A stretch of 64,000 nucleotides of DNA from contig JOGW01000023.1 in the NCBI GenBank assembly GCA_000721375.1, positions 1 to 64,000 of the forward strand. Reading direction: 5' to 3'. Below the pieces are notes generated by a model. It made no database searches, had not been told where the DNA came from, and saw only the letters and a program-made list of their open reading frames with translations. Source of the stretch: Streptomyces sp. NRRL B-3428 (lineage in GTDB: Bacteria; Actinomycetota; Actinomycetes; Streptomycetales; Streptomycetaceae). This document shows, piece after piece, positions 1 to 9,035 of the stretch (the stretch's first letter is position 1; each line of letters begins with the position of its first letter). A program made the position numbers and the translations under genes.

Positions 1-428
1 TGCCACCGACGGAACGGGCCTGCCCAGGTGACGAAACGCGGGCGACGCTCGGCCGGGCATCACCGCTCTGCCTGCGCTCGCACCGCAGCCGGCTCCCGTA
101 GAACAGGTCGGCGCTACGCATGAACGCCCCATGGTCAGCGGGTAGTGGGAACCGCTCGTTGGGCTCGCTCCACCAATTTGGGGCATCCGGGTGGACTCTT
201 GCAGGGCAGAGCTCTGCACAACGGTGTCCGCTCGTCGCCCACTCCCCCGGCGGGCCCGACGCCCCAGTGACGAGGTGTCCGGTTCGTCCGAGCCGGTCAC
301 AGGCCGCTTCGCCCGGCCGACGTCGTCCCCCTACCGCCTTGATCGCGAGAACGGGCCCGGGGTGGCTCCTCCGGCCGATGACCGTTGCAGATCGCCGACC
401 GGAGCCCTGGTCACTCACAGAGCCGTCA
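1..428. other. No recognisable gene at window start
   Basis: Both strands have overlapping open frames because of the G+C content, but none gives a recognisable protein or a convincing ribosome site. I see nothing to annotate here. Confidence 0.5.
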
Positions 429-713
429 TCACCGAGCCTGGCAGGCCTCCAGGAAGGCGCGCGCGCCATCCAGGAGCTCGGTCTCCGTCACGTCACCCGG
501 ATCCCGGATCGTTGGGTCCGCCACGAAGTCCTCCACTACGTAGAAGAGCTCGTTCAGTACGGCAAAATCCGCATCGGTCATGTTCCGCAGCGCCCAAAAC
601 TCTGCCCAGAACCTTGCCTCGAACTCGACCGCGTCGATTTTCGCGGATACAAAGAGGCTGGCCATCGAAACATAAGGCGCGAGGGCATCCGATGGCCAAG
701 CATCGTGCTCCAT
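429..713 (-). CDS. Colicin-D-immunity-like small acidic protein
   Basis: A 94-aa acidic protein. The ATG at 713 is chosen over a longer frame because GAGGGAG lies seven bases upstream and because recognisable sequence begins there. The pattern FEARFWAEFW (about residues 29-38), followed by an acidic helix with ADPTIRD and a final ELLDGARAFL helix, resembles the bacterial self-protective colicin-like immunity family, which binds and neutralises a cognate tRNase or nuclease toxin in the cytoplasm. No toxin gene is visible next to it. A second immunity-type gene (Imm1-like) lies 0.4 kb upstream on the same strand, which suggests a decayed or reassorted polymorphic-toxin locus. The family call is from pattern memory. 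Confidence 0.55.
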   Translation of the reverse strand: MEHDAWPSDALAPYVSMASLFVSAKIDAVEFEARFWAEFWALRNMTDADFAVLNELFYVVEDFVADPTIRDPGDVTETELLDGARAFLEACQAR

Positions 714-1110
714 CACAGGGCTCCCTCGACTGAGTACGTTCTCCGTCAATGCTTGGGGACTGCAGCCTCGCACCCTCGCCGCATCAGCACCAACGAGTTC
801 GGGTGTGGCACCTCGTGGTGTGGCTGACCTGGAAAGACGCTGATTGCCAATATCACAGGCGACAGCTTGATTCCAACGTCGCAGTGTGGAGGTGCGCGCC
901 ATGGTGCCGTTGCCGCAAGAGCTTCAGGCTCGGAAGGACGCCGCTCGGCAACAGATAGAGGAACTCCAGGCTAAGTCAGCCGAGTTGGCGCCGATCGGCT
1001 GCGGCCGCAGGAACGCCTCGACCGCGGCCTGGCCGCCGGCCACGACCGCGAGGCCTCCGGGCGGGGTCGTCGCGGCAGCCATGCTCGCGATCATCCGCTC
1101 GCCATGGCAC

Positions 1111-1656
1111 TCAGTGAAGCGGGTGATGCATACCAGTTTCTGTGCACCACGGATCCTCACAGTAGGAAGCCCCCGTATCTTGGATCGCTTCAGGAACAGC
1201 CCTGGCCCAGGCAACCGTCTCAGGCCGCAAACCATTCCTCAATTCACAGAATTCTTTGACCGTCGCGCGAATTTCAGAGACTGGCAGTGTAGCCGCCGGC
1301 TCAAAGAGTCTCTGACTGTCAAAGTCGGCAACAACGCACTGATCACACTTCGGAGGATCCGGGTTCTTGGAAATCCAAACGCTTCTCGCCAGATCAGGAT
1401 CGACTTGAGTCTCCGACCCTTCGGGAACTAGCCATTTCATGGCACCATACCCTGTAAGCAAATTCGTCGAAACTTGCAGATAACTGTCAAAATACACATG
1501 AGATTTCATTGGATCTCGATGTTGCGCTAGAAGCACAAACGTAGCCACGCCGTCGCGGGAAATTTCATCCCGCGTCAAGTAGTCAATTAGGCGGGCAAGT
1601 ATGAAATCCGACGGTGCATGATATGTATTTTCACCAATGAAAACGTCTAGGATCAT
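1111..1656 (-). CDS. Imm1-like immunity protein
   Basis: A 181-aa protein starting at ATG 1656, with GGAG about nine bases upstream. The middle holds an aromatic strand segment (YGAMKWLVPEG). The C-terminal third reads PVSEIRATVKEF then GLRPETVAW, the layout typical of Imm1-family immunity proteins of actinobacterial polymorphic toxin systems, where helix S-x-I-x-x-x-V is followed by G-x-RP-x-x-V-x-W. Its role would be neutralising a co-encoded toxin in the cytoplasm, but no toxin is adjacent. The DNA is visibly richer in A/T than its neighbours, a sign of recent acquisition. The C-terminal tail after residue 165 (CEDPWCTETG) is not a family feature I know. Confidence 0.5.
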   Translation of the reverse strand: MILDVFIGENTYHAPSDFILARLIDYLTRDEISRDGVATFVLLAQHRDPMKSHVYFDSYLQVSTNLLTGYGAMKWLVPEGSETQVDPDLARSVWISKNPDPPKCDQCVVADFDSQRLFEPAATLPVSEIRATVKEFCELRNGLRPETVAWARAVPEAIQDTGASYCEDPWCTETGMHHPLH

Positions 1657-1936
1657 CGAATATACTCCACCACTGCATCACAGAAGAGGACAGTTCGGGG
1701 CCAGACCGCACAATCAGGCCCCCTCGCCTTAATCCCGCCCGGGCAATGGTAGGCATGACGGCCCTGCTGTTCGAACGGGCGCCTGGTCTCGCCCAGCTTG
1801 CCGAAGCAGCAGCGCGGGCTCAGCCCGGTGAACGGGGCTATCCAAGACGGCTCCGACACCGTGATCACACCAGCCACGGCAAGATCGTTACATCAACCGT
1901 CGGCAGCAGCTATGAGACCATCCGAGAGGCATTGGC
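1657..1936. other. Gap without supportable gene
   Basis: About 280 bases between the Imm1-like gene and the LysE gene. Short frames on both strands show no known motif and no good ribosome site. Confidence 0.5.
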
Positions 1937-2599
1937 CTACCTCGCTGCTGCGGTTTGAACCCCCAGCGAGACCAGCACCGCTCCCGCCAGCCGACTCATC
2001 CCACGTCGGAATCGAGGAGTGTCGATCAGCGTGCGTGCCCCGGCGACCACAGACGTCCAGAAGAGCAGCCACACCAGGACGACGGCTACATGCGCGACTG
2101 CCAGCATCGCAATTTGCGGTGCGATGGGGCGGCTGGGGGTCAGGAACTGCGGAACGAGGGTGAGATAGACCGACGCCGCCTTCGGATTGAGGACGTTGGA
2201 CCACAGCCCCTGCCCAAAACCCCCCAGTTGAGCCCACGGCAACTGCCATCCGGCCTGTTTTGCCACATCGATGCCTCGACAGGCCGAGCGCCATGTGGTC
2301 ACGCCCAGCCAGATCAGATAGATGCCGCCCAGGAGCTTCACCACCGTCAATGCCTGGGCCGACGACATGACCAGGGCCGACAAGCCAACTGAGGCAAGCG
2401 TTGCGTGCACCAAAAGCCCGCAGGCTGAGCCGAATGTGACGCATACGCCGTCGGCCCGCGAACCAGCGATCACCCGCTGGGTGACAAGGGTGAAGCTGGT
2501 ACCGGGAATCAGCGTGAGAGGTGTGACTGCGGCCACGAAGCCGAGTACCTGATGCCACTGCACGCAACAAGCATAGGCAACGAAAACACCCCCAACCAC
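1937..2599 (-). CDS. LysE/RhtB-family amino-acid exporter
   Basis: An inner-membrane translocator of about 208-220 aa, the usual LysE size. The early motif LTLIPGTSFTLVTQR (about residues 28-42) matches the family signature near the first membrane segment (P-G-P/T-x-x-x). Further segments follow at about 55-80 (VHATLASVGLSALV), 88-103 (VKLLGGIYLIWLGV), 162-185 and 198-215. The predicted role is efflux of amino acids or analogues driven by the proton gradient. The start is uncertain: GTG 2599 gives 220 aa, while GTG 2563 gives 208 aa and begins right before the first hydrophobic stretch. Neither has a strong Shine-Dalgarno. The gene begins directly against transposase debris at about 2600, so its native upstream region may be lost. 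Confidence 0.8.
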   Translation of the reverse strand: MVGGVFVAYACCVQWHQVLGFVAAVTPLTLIPGTSFTLVTQRVIAGSRADGVCVTFGSACGLLVHATLASVGLSALVMSSAQALTVVKLLGGIYLIWLGVTTWRSACRGIDVAKQAGWQLPWAQLGGFGQGLWSNVLNPKAASVYLTLVPQFLTPSRPIAPQIAMLAVAHVAVVLVWLLFWTSVVAGARTLIDTPRFRRGMSRLAGAVLVSLGVQTAAAR

Positions 2600-2649
2600 C
2601 CATGCTCCACCGGCAGATCCAACGACCGGCAGCGCCCGAGACTGGCACC

Positions 2650-2935
2650 GCGACCCTGCCTCACCACAATGGAAGGACCGAAGGCGTCAACAACAAGATC
2701 AAGCTGCTCAACCACCAGACCTCCGGCCGCGCCGCGAAGCAGATGGCCACCCAGGCCGACCAGGCTCAACTGCCCGCCACCCGACGCGAGGCGGTCAGCA
2801 CCGGCTGCCGCTACCTCACCGGCCACCTCGACCAACTCCGCTACGACATCGCTCACGCCGCGGGCTGGCCGATCGCCACCGGCGCCATCATGTCCGACCG
2901 TCACCTCGGCATCGTGCTGTTGTGGGCAACCGCCA
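2650..2935 (+). pseudogene. Chimeric transposase remnant (ISL3-like then ISKra4-like)
   Basis: One open frame holds two unrelated transposase tails. NGRTEGVNNKIKLL (from about 2668) is the C-terminal hallmark of ISL3-family transposases. GHLDQLRYDIAHAAGWPIATGAI (shown here as pieces RYDIAHA and GWPIATGAI, to about 2918) is the hallmark of ISKra4-family transposases, where it is normally followed by an E-G-A-C-R-H motif; here that motif is replaced by MSDRHLG. The upstream catalytic parts are missing. I infer two overlapping IS insertions and deletion between them. It is not functional. Confidence 0.5.
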
Positions 2936-3134
2936 GCCGAACAAGCAGCCCAAGGTCAAAACACCGGACCGCGAGCGGGAGCTCGTCGCCGCCTGATTCC
3001 CGGTATGGGTTCAGTCTCTCGGTCCGGCCGTTGCGCCAGGTGTGGGGGGTCTTCTCGTTGCTTCACGGGGCAGCCGATGAGTTTGTGGCTTTCGGCCGGT
3101 CCAAGCTCGTGACACCTCACGAAAGGACACCGCT

Positions 3135-3741
3135 ATGTCGGAGCTTCTCGTCGACTTCATCACCTCCCTCGACGGCCACGCATCGGGAGAGGGATGGCCC
3201 GGGTTTTGGGGCCTCGAGGGCCCGGAGTACCTCGCGTGGCTCGGCGAGCAGCCCGAGGCCACCTATTCTGATGGGAGCGAACACCTACCGCCTGATGTCG
3301 GGCTTCGCCGCGGGCGAAGTCCCGGCGGGTCAAGACGAGTTCAGGCCCGAAGAGGAGGCGTCCGTCGACGAGCTCTCGCAAGCGTCGAAGGTGGTGTTCT
3401 CCTCCTCGCTCGAGGAGCCGCTGACGTGGGCCAACTCCACGCTGGTCCGGGACGACGCCGTCGAGGCGGTCCGCGTCATGAAGTCGAGTGCCTCGGGGCT
3501 CCTCAGCACGATCGGCAGCCTCAGCCTGTGTCGGTCCCTGCTGCGAGCCGGACTCGTCGACCGCTTCCGGGTCGTGATGTTCCCGGTGATCACGGGGGCC
3601 ACGGGCGAAGAACGCATCTACGACGGCTATCCGGACGTTGCCCTCGAAATGATCGAGCACCGCACCTTCGACGGCCGCATCCAGCTCGTCGAATACAAGC
3701 CCCGCGTGCTCGAGCACCCGCCTCTCGGCGGCACTGCGTGA
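3135..3741 (+). pseudogene. DHFR/RibD C-terminal-domain protein, frameshifted
   Basis: The start ATG 3135 follows a GAAAGGA site. The N-terminus MSELLVDFITSLDGHASGEG is typical of actinobacterial dihydrofolate-reductase-family proteins (RibD C-terminal fold, NADPH reductases). After about residue 44 (EQPEATY) the reading passes to another frame near 3267-3272, where ILMGANTYRLM continues the family pattern (the MGRNTY nucleotide-binding motif). It runs on through LLSTIGSLSLCRSLL and the C-terminal strand. Reading across the shift gives about 201 aa, the normal length. One extra base (or two lost) explains it. Either a pseudogene or a sequencing error; everything else is intact. Its downstream end faces the convergent gene at 3810. 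Confidence 0.7.
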
Positions 3742-3809
3742 TGTCACTGCGCCCGCCGGCCTGGACGACCGCCACGCCGTGCCGGCCGGCACGGAGTGAA
3801 ACCTGATGG

Positions 3810-4670
3810 TCAGGGGGTCGTGATGAGTTCGCCGAACCGGGTGGCGAGCCATGGCCTGCGGCCCCCGGCTCGTAGTTGGCCGCGGGCGATTGCCTTCCAG
3901 ATCGGTGTGCGCCGGAAGGCGACCAGTAGGAAGGCGGTCGGTGCCGCGGTGATCCTGCAGTCGTAGGTGCGTGGCGGGGCGTCGCGGGTCACCGTCATGG
4001 TGCCGTCGTCGACGACGACGGCCAGCCGCAGGCCGCCCTTGATTGCGAGGTCGAAGGCGAGCGTGACGCCCTTCGATCTGGCCTTATCCAGGGCCAGTTG
4101 CATCATCGTCGGCATCGACTGCCCGATCACCAAGCGCGCCTCGTCCGGGCCGATCGGCCAGGGCAGTCGGGCGCCGCGCGCGATGTCCAGGCCGTGTACG
4201 AGGGTCTCGCTGAGCATCAGGCCGGTCACGGTGGACAGCGTGAGCGTGGAATCCTTTCCGTACCAGGGTGCGGCGATGGGGGTGTTTGGGGCGAGGTCCT
4301 TGGTATCGCGCAGGAATTGTTCGCCGCGCTCGGTGATGAAGTCGCCGAGGTGGGGGCGTTGTGCGCCGTCGAAGAGGTTAAGGGATTGGGCGTTCATGGC
4401 TGTGATGCGCTCGACGAAGGGCATGTCGCCTGGTGGCAGGATGCTCTCCCAGTCCAGGGTGTCGTCCGGGGAGGCGGCGGCGCCGTATGCCATGTACACG
4501 GCAGCGAGGTGCGTGCCGACGTCGCCCACCGTCCACATCGGGACGCCGGAGGCTGCGTCCAGGTTGGGGGCGTCGCGTAGCAGCTGCACGAGTCGGGGAG
4601 TTGCGGCGGCCAGTGCGGCGCGGGTGCGCTCGTGTTCGGCGACGGGGTCGAAAGCCATGGCGGTGCCCAT
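3810..4670 (-). CDS. Mycothiol-dependent maleylpyruvate isomerase family protein
   Basis: A 286-aa cytosolic protein starting at ATG 4670, with AGGGAG five bases upstream. The N-terminal DinB-like four-helix domain carries W-T-VGDVGTHLA (about residues 46-56), whose His is one of the metal ligands, and LVHGLDIARGA (about 158-168), which supplies another His/Asp pair. The C-terminal part (about 195-280) has an SCP2-like fold pattern with an acidic strand before a TYDCRITA segment. Family members use a divalent metal and mycothiol, the actinobacterial thiol, for isomerisation or S-transfer reactions. The substrate here is unknown. No pathway partners flank it: it sits between a broken reductase gene and a small unknown gene. 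Confidence 0.75.
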   Translation of the reverse strand: MGTAMAFDPVAEHERTRAALAAATPRLVQLLRDAPNLDAASGVPMWTVGDVGTHLAAVYMAYGAAASPDDTLDWESILPPGDMPFVERITAMNAQSLNLFDGAQRPHLGDFITERGEQFLRDTKDLAPNTPIAAPWYGKDSTLTLSTVTGLMLSETLVHGLDIARGARLPWPIGPDEARLVIGQSMPTMMQLALDKARSKGVTLAFDLAIKGGLRLAVVVDDGTMTVTRDAPPRTYDCRITAAPTAFLLVAFRRTPIWKAIARGQLRAGGRRPWLATRFGELITTP

Positions 4671-4833
4671 GCCACTCCCTCAGGTATGGAAAGACCCGAA
4701 CGTTACCGTCGGGTAGGGAGGTGGCGATAGTGCTTTGCGCTGTCGGTCGGTCCCGGGGAGCGTGAACTCGCCACGACGCGGCGGGAACTGGTGGAGATCG
4801 CGTAGCGTGGCGCGGGACGAGGGGGGAAGCGCC

Positions 4834-5217
4834 GTGGAGTTGAAGCCCGTGGGCATGTACCGGGAGATGTACCGGGGTCGCCTCGGCGAGCTGCCATCGA
4901 TCTACGACTCGGTGGCTACGGAGGAACTGCCCGACCGCGACGCCGTGTTGAGCTATCTGCGTCGCGGGCCCGGCATCTTCGACATCATGACTGCTGAGCC
5001 GCACTTCTTCGAGGAGCACCGGTCCATCCCGGGCGGGCCTTCGCTGCATTCGGACGGGGTGTGGATCTGGCGGGTGGACTCCATCGAGTATCTGACGCAG
5101 CAGCCGCTGGTGATCCCTGCCGAGTTCGTCGCGCATGTGCGGGCGGCGGGGTATGAGCCTCCTCAGTCCGTTGAGTGGACGGATGAGTTCAACGCGGCGG
5201 TGGACACGTACTTCTGA
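4834..5217 (+). CDS. Conserved-looking small protein of unknown function
   Basis: A 127-aa protein. GTG 4834 is preferred because a purine-rich GAGGGGGGAAG stretch lies just before it. The sequence starts KPVGMYREMYRG, then has an acidic ELPDRDAVLSYLRRG segment and an aromatic core (HSDGVWIWRVDSIEYL at about 72-87) followed by a PAEFVAHVRAAGYEPP segment. The layout is that of actinobacterial proteins annotated only as hypothetical, sometimes near immunity loci. No catalytic motif, signal peptide or membrane segment is seen. It is convergent with the kinase operon, with only 19 bases between the stop codons. Confidence 0.6.
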   Translation: MELKPVGMYREMYRGRLGELPSIYDSVATEELPDRDAVLSYLRRGPGIFDIMTAEPHFFEEHRSIPGGPSLHSDGVWIWRVDSIEYLTQQPLVIPAEFVAHVRAAGYEPPQSVEWTDEFNAAVDTYF

Positions 5218-5236
5218 GGTGTGCGCGCCGTTGGGG

Positions 5237-6583
5237 TTACGTGGCCTGCTCCAGTGCCATCCGGAAGTCCGCCGCGCTGCGGAAGCCGATCTCCGGGCGT
5301 TCTCGCAGCGCTTGATCGATGACGTCCGCGAGCGGCGCCGCAATACCTGGCTCGCGTCGGCGGATCGGTATCGCGGGCTCTTGCAGGACGACCTGCCAGG
5401 GGTCCTTTCCGGGTGGGAACTCGCGGGGGGTTTTCCCGGTGAGGGCGTTGTAGAGGCAGGCGGCGAGTGCCCAGACGTCCACCGCGGGCGGTGCCTTGCG
5501 GAAGTTGACGACCTGCTGGCGTGGCATGAACATCGGTTTGCCTGCCGTGGCGCCGGTACGGGTGAGGCCGCTGAGGCCGGCCTGGTCGAATGCTTTGCCG
5601 ATACCGAAGTCCGCGATCTTCGCTGTCATGGTGTCGTCCAGAAGGATGTTGGACGGGGTGAGGTCGCGGTGGATGACGCCTTGGTCGTGGGCGTGCTCAA
5701 GGCCGCGCAGGGCCTGCAGGGTCAGCGGGACGGCCTCGTCGGCCGGGAGGCGGCCGCCACGTTCGGCGAGAAGATGGTCGAGGCTGCCGCCGGTGCAGTA
5801 CTCGGTGGTCAAGTAGAAGGTGCCGTCGGCGAATCCCGCGTCGTGCAGCGCCACCACATGGGGATGTCGCAGCGCCCGGGTCAGCCCGACCTCGCGCAGG
5901 AAGCGGGCGCGGGCCGTGGCGTTGGCCGCGACCTTGGGCAGCATCACCTTGAGCGCCACCTCGACGCCGGTGGACTCGTGCCGCGCGAGATACACCGCGC
6001 CCATTCCGCCCCGACCGAGCTCGCGCAGCACCGTATAGCCGTGGATGGCCCTGAGGTCGGCGCGGCCGCCCCGAGCCCGGTCGAGCAGCAGCTGCAGCAC
6101 GGCGGCGGGCTCCGACTGGCAGGCAGCGCACAGCACTTCGCCGTCCCTGCCCGGATCGCCCACCTCGCGGCCGCATTTGGCGCAGGCGCCGAGGACGCGG
6201 GTGGACTGCGCTCGTGTGACACCGACGCGCAGTACGGTTTCGCCGATGCGGATCTCGTCGCCGTCGGCCAGGTCGTGTTCGAGGTAGGAATCGCCCGCTG
6301 CTTGGGCGGGGGTGAGGCCTTTGCGGCGCTGGCCGATCTTCTCGCCGTTGACGTAGGTCCCGTTGAGGCTGCCGAAGTCGCGGATGCGGATGTCGGGCGG
6401 GTTGATGTCGATCAGGCAGTGGTGGCGGGAGGCGGTGCTGTGGTGCTCGTCGTTCGGCAGTCGCGGTGAGCAGTCGCTGGAGCGGCCGATGACGCAGGTG
6501 GCGCGGTCGTCGTAGACGTACTCGGCCGGGTCGAGGCGTCCTTTGACGACCGTGAGCTTGACGGTGGCGGGCGGCGGGGTCAT
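5237..6583 (-). CDS. FHA-zinc-ribbon Ser/Thr protein kinase
   Basis: A 448-aa protein. The start ATG 6583 overlaps the stop of the upstream Clp gene (ATGA), so translation is probably coupled. An FHA domain (about residues 10-105) shows GRSSDC, an SRHHCLI strand and LNGTYVNGEKI, and binds phosphothreonine peptides. A zinc-ribbon linker follows (CAKC...CAAC, about 122-145). The kinase domain (about 170-440) has the glycine loop ELGRGGMGAVYLA, Lys in VALKVML, a catalytic loop HRDLTPSN and DFGIGKA. The catalytic loop has Thr where most Ser/Thr kinases have Lys (HRDLKPxN); this weakens but does not exclude activity. There is no transmembrane segment, so it is cytosolic. The third gene of the kinase/Clp/kinase operon, it would read phospho-marks made by the WD40 kinase. 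Confidence 0.85.
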   Translation of the reverse strand: MTPPPATVKLTVVKGRLDPAEYVYDDRATCVIGRSSDCSPRLPNDEHHSTASRHHCLIDINPPDIRIRDFGSLNGTYVNGEKIGQRRKGLTPAQAAGDSYLEHDLADGDEIRIGETVLRVGVTRAQSTRVLGACAKCGREVGDPGRDGEVLCAACQSEPAAVLQLLLDRARGGRADLRAIHGYTVLRELGRGGMGAVYLARHESTGVEVALKVMLPKVAANATARARFLREVGLTRALRHPHVVALHDAGFADGTFYLTTEYCTGGSLDHLLAERGGRLPADEAVPLTLQALRGLEHAHDQGVIHRDLTPSNILLDDTMTAKIADFGIGKAFDQAGLSGLTRTGATAGKPMFMPRQQVVNFRKAPPAVDVWALAACLYNALTGKTPREFPPGKDPWQVVLQEPAIPIRRREPGIAAPLADVIDQALRERPEIGFRSAADFRMALEQAT

Positions 6584-8952
6584 CAGGCGTTCTCCGTTAC
6601 GAAGGACAGTGCCTGGCCCGCGGCATCGGCCCGGAGGGTCGCACCGTCGGGGATGTCGCCGGTGAGGAGGGCGCGGGCCAGGGGCTGGACGAGGAGGCGG
6701 TCGACGGACTGCTCGAGGAAGCGGGCGCCGGCGCGGCGGTCGGTGCCATGGCGCAGGAGCAGCGCGCGGGCGGCGCGGGTGAGGGTCAGGGTGATGGCGC
6801 GGGTGGCCAGACGGGTGTGGACTCGGTCGAGGATCTTGTCGAGGACGGGGTTCAGGTCTGCGTCGGACAGGGGTGAGAACACGACGATCCGGCCGATCCG
6901 GCCCAGGAGTTCGGGGCGCAGGTGCCGGCGCAGGGCGTCGTGGACCGCCTGGTGTCCAGGATCGTCGGGCCCGGGCCCGGCGGTGGGCGGGCCGCCCTGC
7001 CCGCCGGGGGCGACGCCGGTCGGCGCCGCCCCTGCGAATCCGAAGCCACCTGCCTGCCGCGGGGCCGGCTGCGACCCCAGGTTCGATGTCAGGATCACCA
7101 CCGCCTCGGAGAACGGCACCCGCCGCCCTCGCGCGTCGGTGAGCCGGCCCTCGTCGCAGATCTGCAGCAGGACGTCCAGGACCTCCGGATGCGCCTTCTC
7201 CACCTCGTCGAAGAGCACCACACTGTGCGGATGGTCCCGCAGCGGTCCGCTCAACTGCCCCTCCCGGTCGTGTCCCACGTAGCCTGGCGGAGCACCGAGC
7301 AGCCGTGAGATCGCGTGCCGTTCCTTGTACTCGGACAGGTCGATCCGTACCAGCCGCCGCTCGTCGGCGAAGAGGAACTCGGCCAGTGCTTTGGCCAGTT
7401 CCGTCTTCCCGGTGCCGGTCGGCCCGGCGAAGAGCAGCACCCCCACCGGGCGCCGTGGATCGCCAAGACCCGATCGTCCGGTACGTACGGCCTCGGCGAC
7501 GGCCCGTACGGCCTCGTCCTGCCCGACCACGCGGCGGCGCAACTCCTCCTCCATCGCCAGGAGTCGCTCCGCCTCCGCCCGGGCCACCTGGTGCACGGGC
7601 AGCCGGGCCCGCTCGGCGACGACCGCCGCCACCTCGTCGCGGCCGATCCGCAGCTGCGGCTCCGGTGCGGCGTCCGGGCTCAGCGTCCGGATGCGGGCTG
7701 TGGCGCATGCCTGGTCGAGGGCGTCGATGGCCTTGTCCGGCAGCCGCTGATCGGGCAGATGGCGGATGGTCAGATCCACGGCCGCCGCTACCGCCTCCGG
7801 CTCGATCCGTACGCCATGGTGTGCGCCGAACGACTCCGCGACGCCGGTGAGGATCGCCACCGCCTCGTCACGGTCCGGCTCGTCGACCCAGACGACCTCG
7901 AAACGGCGTTGCAGCGCAGGGTCGTCCTCGATGTCGCGACGGTATTCACCGGGCGTCGTGGCCCCGATGCAGCGCAGTTCACCGCGGGCCAGCGCGGGTT
8001 TGAGGATGTTGGCGGCGTCGCTCGCTCCTCGCCCGCCGGCCCCCAGCACGGTGTGCAGCTCGTCGATGAAGAGGATCACCTCCGGGGCGGCCTGCGCCTC
8101 TGCGAGGACCGCCTGCATCCGCTTCTCGAACTCCCCGCGGTGCTGTGCGCCCGCCAGCAGCGCCGACATGGACAGCTCCACGATCCGCGCCCCGGCCAGC
8201 TCGGCGGGCGCACCGGGCGAGGCGAGCCGCTGGGCGAGGCCTTCGACGATGCCGGTCTTGCCGGTGCCTGCATGGCCGACGAGGACTGCGTTGGCCTTGC
8301 GCTGGCGGATGAGGATGCGGGCGAGGGTGCGCAGCTCGGGCCGGCGTCCGATGAGCTGCGGCAGCTTCCCGGCCCGGGCCAACGCGCTCAAGTCCCGCCC
8401 GTAGAGGTCGAGATGAGGGGTTTGGGGCAGTGCGGGAAAGAACGCCGCACGCGCGTCGCCGATCCCGTACGACTCCAGGACGTGGCGTCCCACGGGCGTG
8501 AGCTCGTCGACCACGGCCTGCAGCAGATGTACGGCGCCGGCCTTGTCCGGTCCGGCAAGCTCGGTGGCGCGGCGCAAGGCCCGGCGGGTGGCGCGGCTCA
8601 GCGGCCGCTCGCCCCCACTGGGGCCGCCCTCGACGACGAGCGCGTCGCGCAGAGTCCGGCGCAGGTCGCGCGGACTGATCCCGGCGCGCGAGAAGCACAC
8701 CATGACCCGCTCGGCGTCGGTCTCGATCGACCGCCGGGCCGGCGACTCCCGCCGGCCGCGCGCGAGGATCGCCGACAGATCGGGACGGCACAACGTGCCT
8801 ATCCCCACCAGAAGATGATCCGGCTCGACCTCCAACGCACGGCCGGAATGCGCCTCGACGAGCGCGCGGGCCAGCACGAACAACACACTGTCGCAGTAGG
8901 CGGCGTCCCCGCTCACGGCCCCGCCCATGTCCCCGCCCAAGTCCCCGTTCAT
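6583..8952 (-). CDS. Double-AAA+ Clp-family ATPase (ClpA/ClpB-like)
   Basis: About 789 aa. It has a Clp-N-like helical region (about 10-165). AAA+ module 1 carries Walker A GHAGTGKT, Walker B ILFIDELH and an arginine finger in ALQRRFEVVW. A short linker follows, then module 2 with Walker A GPTGTGKT, VVLFDEVEK, SNLGSQ and a C-terminal D2-small domain (RRAGARFLEQ). The linker lacks the long coiled-coil middle domain of ClpB. A Gly/Pro-rich insertion (about 650-680) interrupts module 2. I see no certain ClpP-docking IGF/LGF loop, so protein unfolding or remodelling without ClpP is likely. ATG 8952 (GGGCGG upstream) is preferred over GTG 9003. It is co-transcribed with a WD40 kinase upstream and an FHA kinase downstream, which suggests phosphorylation-controlled remodelling of an unknown target. 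Confidence 0.85.
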   Translation of the reverse strand: MNGDLGGDMGGAVSGDAAYCDSVLFVLARALVEAHSGRALEVEPDHLLVGIGTLCRPDLSAILARGRRESPARRSIETDAERVMVCFSRAGISPRDLRRTLRDALVVEGGPSGGERPLSRATRRALRRATELAGPDKAGAVHLLQAVVDELTPVGRHVLESYGIGDARAAFFPALPQTPHLDLYGRDLSALARAGKLPQLIGRRPELRTLARILIRQRKANAVLVGHAGTGKTGIVEGLAQRLASPGAPAELAGARIVELSMSALLAGAQHRGEFEKRMQAVLAEAQAAPEVILFIDELHTVLGAGGRGASDAANILKPALARGELRCIGATTPGEYRRDIEDDPALQRRFEVVWVDEPDRDEAVAILTGVAESFGAHHGVRIEPEAVAAAVDLTIRHLPDQRLPDKAIDALDQACATARIRTLSPDAAPEPQLRIGRDEVAAVVAERARLPVHQVARAEAERLLAMEEELRRRVVGQDEAVRAVAEAVRTGRSGLGDPRRPVGVLLFAGPTGTGKTELAKALAEFLFADERRLVRIDLSEYKERHAISRLLGAPPGYVGHDREGQLSGPLRDHPHSVVLFDEVEKAHPEVLDVLLQICDEGRLTDARGRRVPFSEAVVILTSNLGSQPAPRQAGGFGFAGAAPTGVAPGGQGGPPTAGPGPDDPGHQAVHDALRRHLRPELLGRIGRIVVFSPLSDADLNPVLDKILDRVHTRLATRAITLTLTRAARALLLRHGTDRRAGARFLEQSVDRLLVQPLARALLTGDIPDGATLRADAAGQALSFVTENA

Positions 8953-9035
8953 GACGCACCGCCCTGTGTCGCGACCATCGAGTCCCGCTCCCCCGTCCCG
9001 CACCTGTCACCCATGACAACTCCGGCCCCGGTACG

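Noticed and set aside
901-1000. Plus-strand frame starting VPLPQELQARKDAARQQIEE
   Set aside because: It looks like the coiled-coil start of small transposon-associated proteins, but only about 30 residues are recognisable and no continuation exists.
1746-1958. Plus-strand 70-codon frame between Imm1-like and LysE genes
   Set aside because: No ribosome site, no motif and no coding-like order; probably chance in G+C-rich DNA.
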